Made by a program: the position numbers and the translations under genes. 5,252 nucleotides of DNA, taken from contig WLEH01000093.1 of the NCBI GenBank assembly GCA_009704345.1, positions 1 through 5,252 of the forward strand, in the 5' to 3' direction. Positions 4,512-5,252 of the stretch are shown here, piece after piece (positions within the stretch are counted from its first letter, which is position 1; each line of letters begins with the position of its first letter). The notes beneath the pieces were generated by a model. That model ran no database searches. It was not told the origin of the DNA and was given only the letters and a program-made list of their open reading frames with translations. Source of the stretch: Actinomycetota bacterium (lineage in GTDB: Bacteria; Actinomycetota; Actinomycetes; S36-B12; UBA5976).

Positions 4512-5045
4512 ATGACGGATCTACTCACCTCTTTCGGCGTTGATTCGTCCTCTGTATTCAGTGGTACACCTGCTCTTGTCATAGAGGAATTCATTTGTTC
4601 TCTGGTGGATCAGAGTTATGAGAATCGTCGTAACACGCGATTTCTGTTACAGATTCACTGGGCGATCATGTTTATTAACTACGATGATCTCCGGCAGATT
4701 TTCCGGGAGATTCGACGATGTGGTATTCGACCCAGTCTTCTACTCAACTTCAAATGGTCGCAATATGATGGAAATACCGCGGCACATACCGCAGCCATCT
4801 GGTGTAAAGACCCACAGATCTTCTCCTTTCTAAAGTACAATGGCGCCGATCTATCTATTCTAAACAGCAAAAGACGATCGGTCATGGATTTATGTCTAGA
4901 AGAAGACGAATACTGGAACTACCTCCTACAGAAAAACATCATGCGAAACCCGGATGATCATCTCCTTTGTTCTATAGAAATATCGGAACTTTCTACTCCT
5001 TCTAAGAGTACCTGCGGTATTCTTGGAATTAGCATCCCAGTCTAA
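4512..5045 (+). CDS. Ankyrin-repeat protein, 177 aa
   Basis: Residues 86-130 fit the ankyrin consensus well: DGNTAAHTAA (86-95, for DGxTPLHxAA), a helix IFSFLKYNGAD (103-113), and LNSKRRSVMDLCLE (117-130, for NxxGxTxLDLA). A degenerate repeat probably precedes it at about 54-82 (INYDDLRQIFREIRRCGIRPSLLLNF). The N-terminal 50 residues and the Ser/Thr-rich C-terminal 25 are unassigned, and no F-box is evident. Ankyrin repeats mediate protein-protein contact, and viral copies often act on host proteins; this one is short, with at most two repeats. Unlike the genes at the left end, its strand is C-rich: bases 4921-4980 hold 16 C and 8 G. It has its own promoter (AAAATTGA, TATAAAAA) and is divergent from the NTPase gene. 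The ATG at 4512 is the first in frame after those elements. Confidence 0.85.
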   Translation: MTDLLTSFGVDSSSVFSGTPALVIEEFICSLVDQSYENRRNTRFLLQIHWAIMFINYDDLRQIFREIRRCGIRPSLLLNFKWSQYDGNTAAHTAAIWCKDPQIFSFLKYNGADLSILNSKRRSVMDLCLEEDEYWNYLLQKNIMRNPDDHLLCSIEISELSTPSKSTCGILGISIPV

Positions 5046-5055
5046 ATTCTGGAAT

Positions 5056-5153
5056 GGCTCCATAAAAAATAGAGCGTGTATATGCGGTTGTGTGTATATG
5101 CGGTTGTGTGTATATGCGTTTGTGTATATTATCACATTATTTTTTATGGACCC
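5056..5153. terminator. Long inverted repeat between convergent genes
   Basis: TCCATAAAAAAT (5059-5070) and ATTTTTTATGGA (5139-5150) are perfect 12-base reverse complements. One mismatch (C against C) is followed by two more G-C pairs (5056-5057 with 5152-5153). The 68-base interior holds GT-rich tandem repeats. The left arm starts 13 bases after the ankyrin stop, and the right arm covers the final codons of the minus-strand frame ending at 5137. A bidirectional 3'-end signal is the likeliest role, by inference. Confidence 0.5.
5076..5123 (+). repeat. Three tandem 16-bp repeats inside the inverted-repeat loop
   Basis: GTGTATATGCGGTTGT at 5076-5091 and 5092-5107, then the same with one change (GCGTTT for GCGGTT) at 5108-5123, followed by a broken start of a fourth unit (GTATATT). 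The array fills most of the loop of the surrounding inverted repeat. Near-identity indicates recent expansion. Confidence 0.9.
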
Positions 5154-5252
5154 GGTTGAATGACTCCACTGTTTTCTGCCATTTGGCTATGGTATTCGCT
5201 CTAACACGTGCGGAGACCAGGAATTCGTTTAGAGAGTGAGTGATGTGATATG
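5137..5252 (-). CDS. C-terminal end of an unknown minus-strand protein (partial)
   Basis: The minus strand is open from the right edge (first full codon at 5250-5248) to a TAA at 5139-5137, giving 37 residues with VSARVRANTIAKWQKTVES in the middle and FNRVHKK at the end. The other two minus-strand frames and the plus strand are interrupted in this stretch, and the residues look protein-like (amphipathic, helical, basic end). The 5' end lies outside the window. No family can be named from so short a piece. It would be convergent with the ankyrin gene, and its last three codons form part of the inverted-repeat arm at 5139-5150. Confidence 0.5.
   Translation of the reverse strand, partial: YHITHSLNEFLVSARVRANTIAKWQKTVESFNRVHKK

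Noticed and set aside
352..4977. CTATAG as a general regulatory element
   Set aside because: It appears in hairpins but also repeatedly inside coding sequence (for example 352-357, 972-977, 4972-4977), so no specific role can be supported beyond the hairpins.
4926..5135. Minus-strand frame of 69 codons
   Set aside because: Its beginning is a translation of the GT-rich repeats and the rest is antisense to the ankyrin gene.

Overview
The window looks like a piece of a nucleocytoplasmic large DNA virus (giant virus) genome, or an integrated or metagenomic fragment of one. No single hallmark gene (capsid, polymerase, packaging ATPase) is present, so this rests on a combination of signs: densely packed intron-less genes on both strands, short AT-rich intergenic spaces filled with hairpins and small tandem repeats, an ankyrin-repeat protein, a eukaryotic-type Hsp70 fragment, two proteins with an N-terminal Arg/Lys-rich leader ending in RGG, and an exact AAAATTGA octamer (the early promoter element known from mimivirus relatives) 56 bases in front of the ankyrin gene. 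Family placement is not possible from the sequence alone.

Layout. Positions 1-3617 hold five plus-strand genes in a row: the C-terminal substrate-binding part of an Hsp70 (1-381, possibly open at its 5' end), a 117-residue protein of unknown function (427-780), a membrane-anchored basic-leader protein (864-1601), a small helical protein (1694-2089) and a 504-residue protein with the same kind of basic RGG leader, a helical body and a Ser-rich/SPK-repeat tail (2103-3617). The three gaps ahead of genes 2, 3 and 5 carry a common CGGTGTAATAA-type motif, a shortened form lies ahead of gene 4, and several starts sit in a TATAAATG context. A convergent minus-strand P-loop NTPase-like gene (3692-4330) follows, with a strikingly GC-rich body behind an AT-rich beginning. 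It is divergent from an ankyrin-repeat gene (4512-5045). A minus-strand reading frame enters from the right edge and stops at 5137.

How the parts may work together is inference. Genes 3 to 5 look like a co-expressed set of virion or membrane-associated structural proteins (basic leaders, hydrophobic segments, helical rods, a DNA-binding-like tail), perhaps late-expressed from the shared motif. The ankyrin gene has a different promoter that resembles an early one. Tandem hairpins and inverted repeats separate transcription units and probably serve as 3'-end signals. No RNA genes, CRISPR arrays or insertion sequences were seen.
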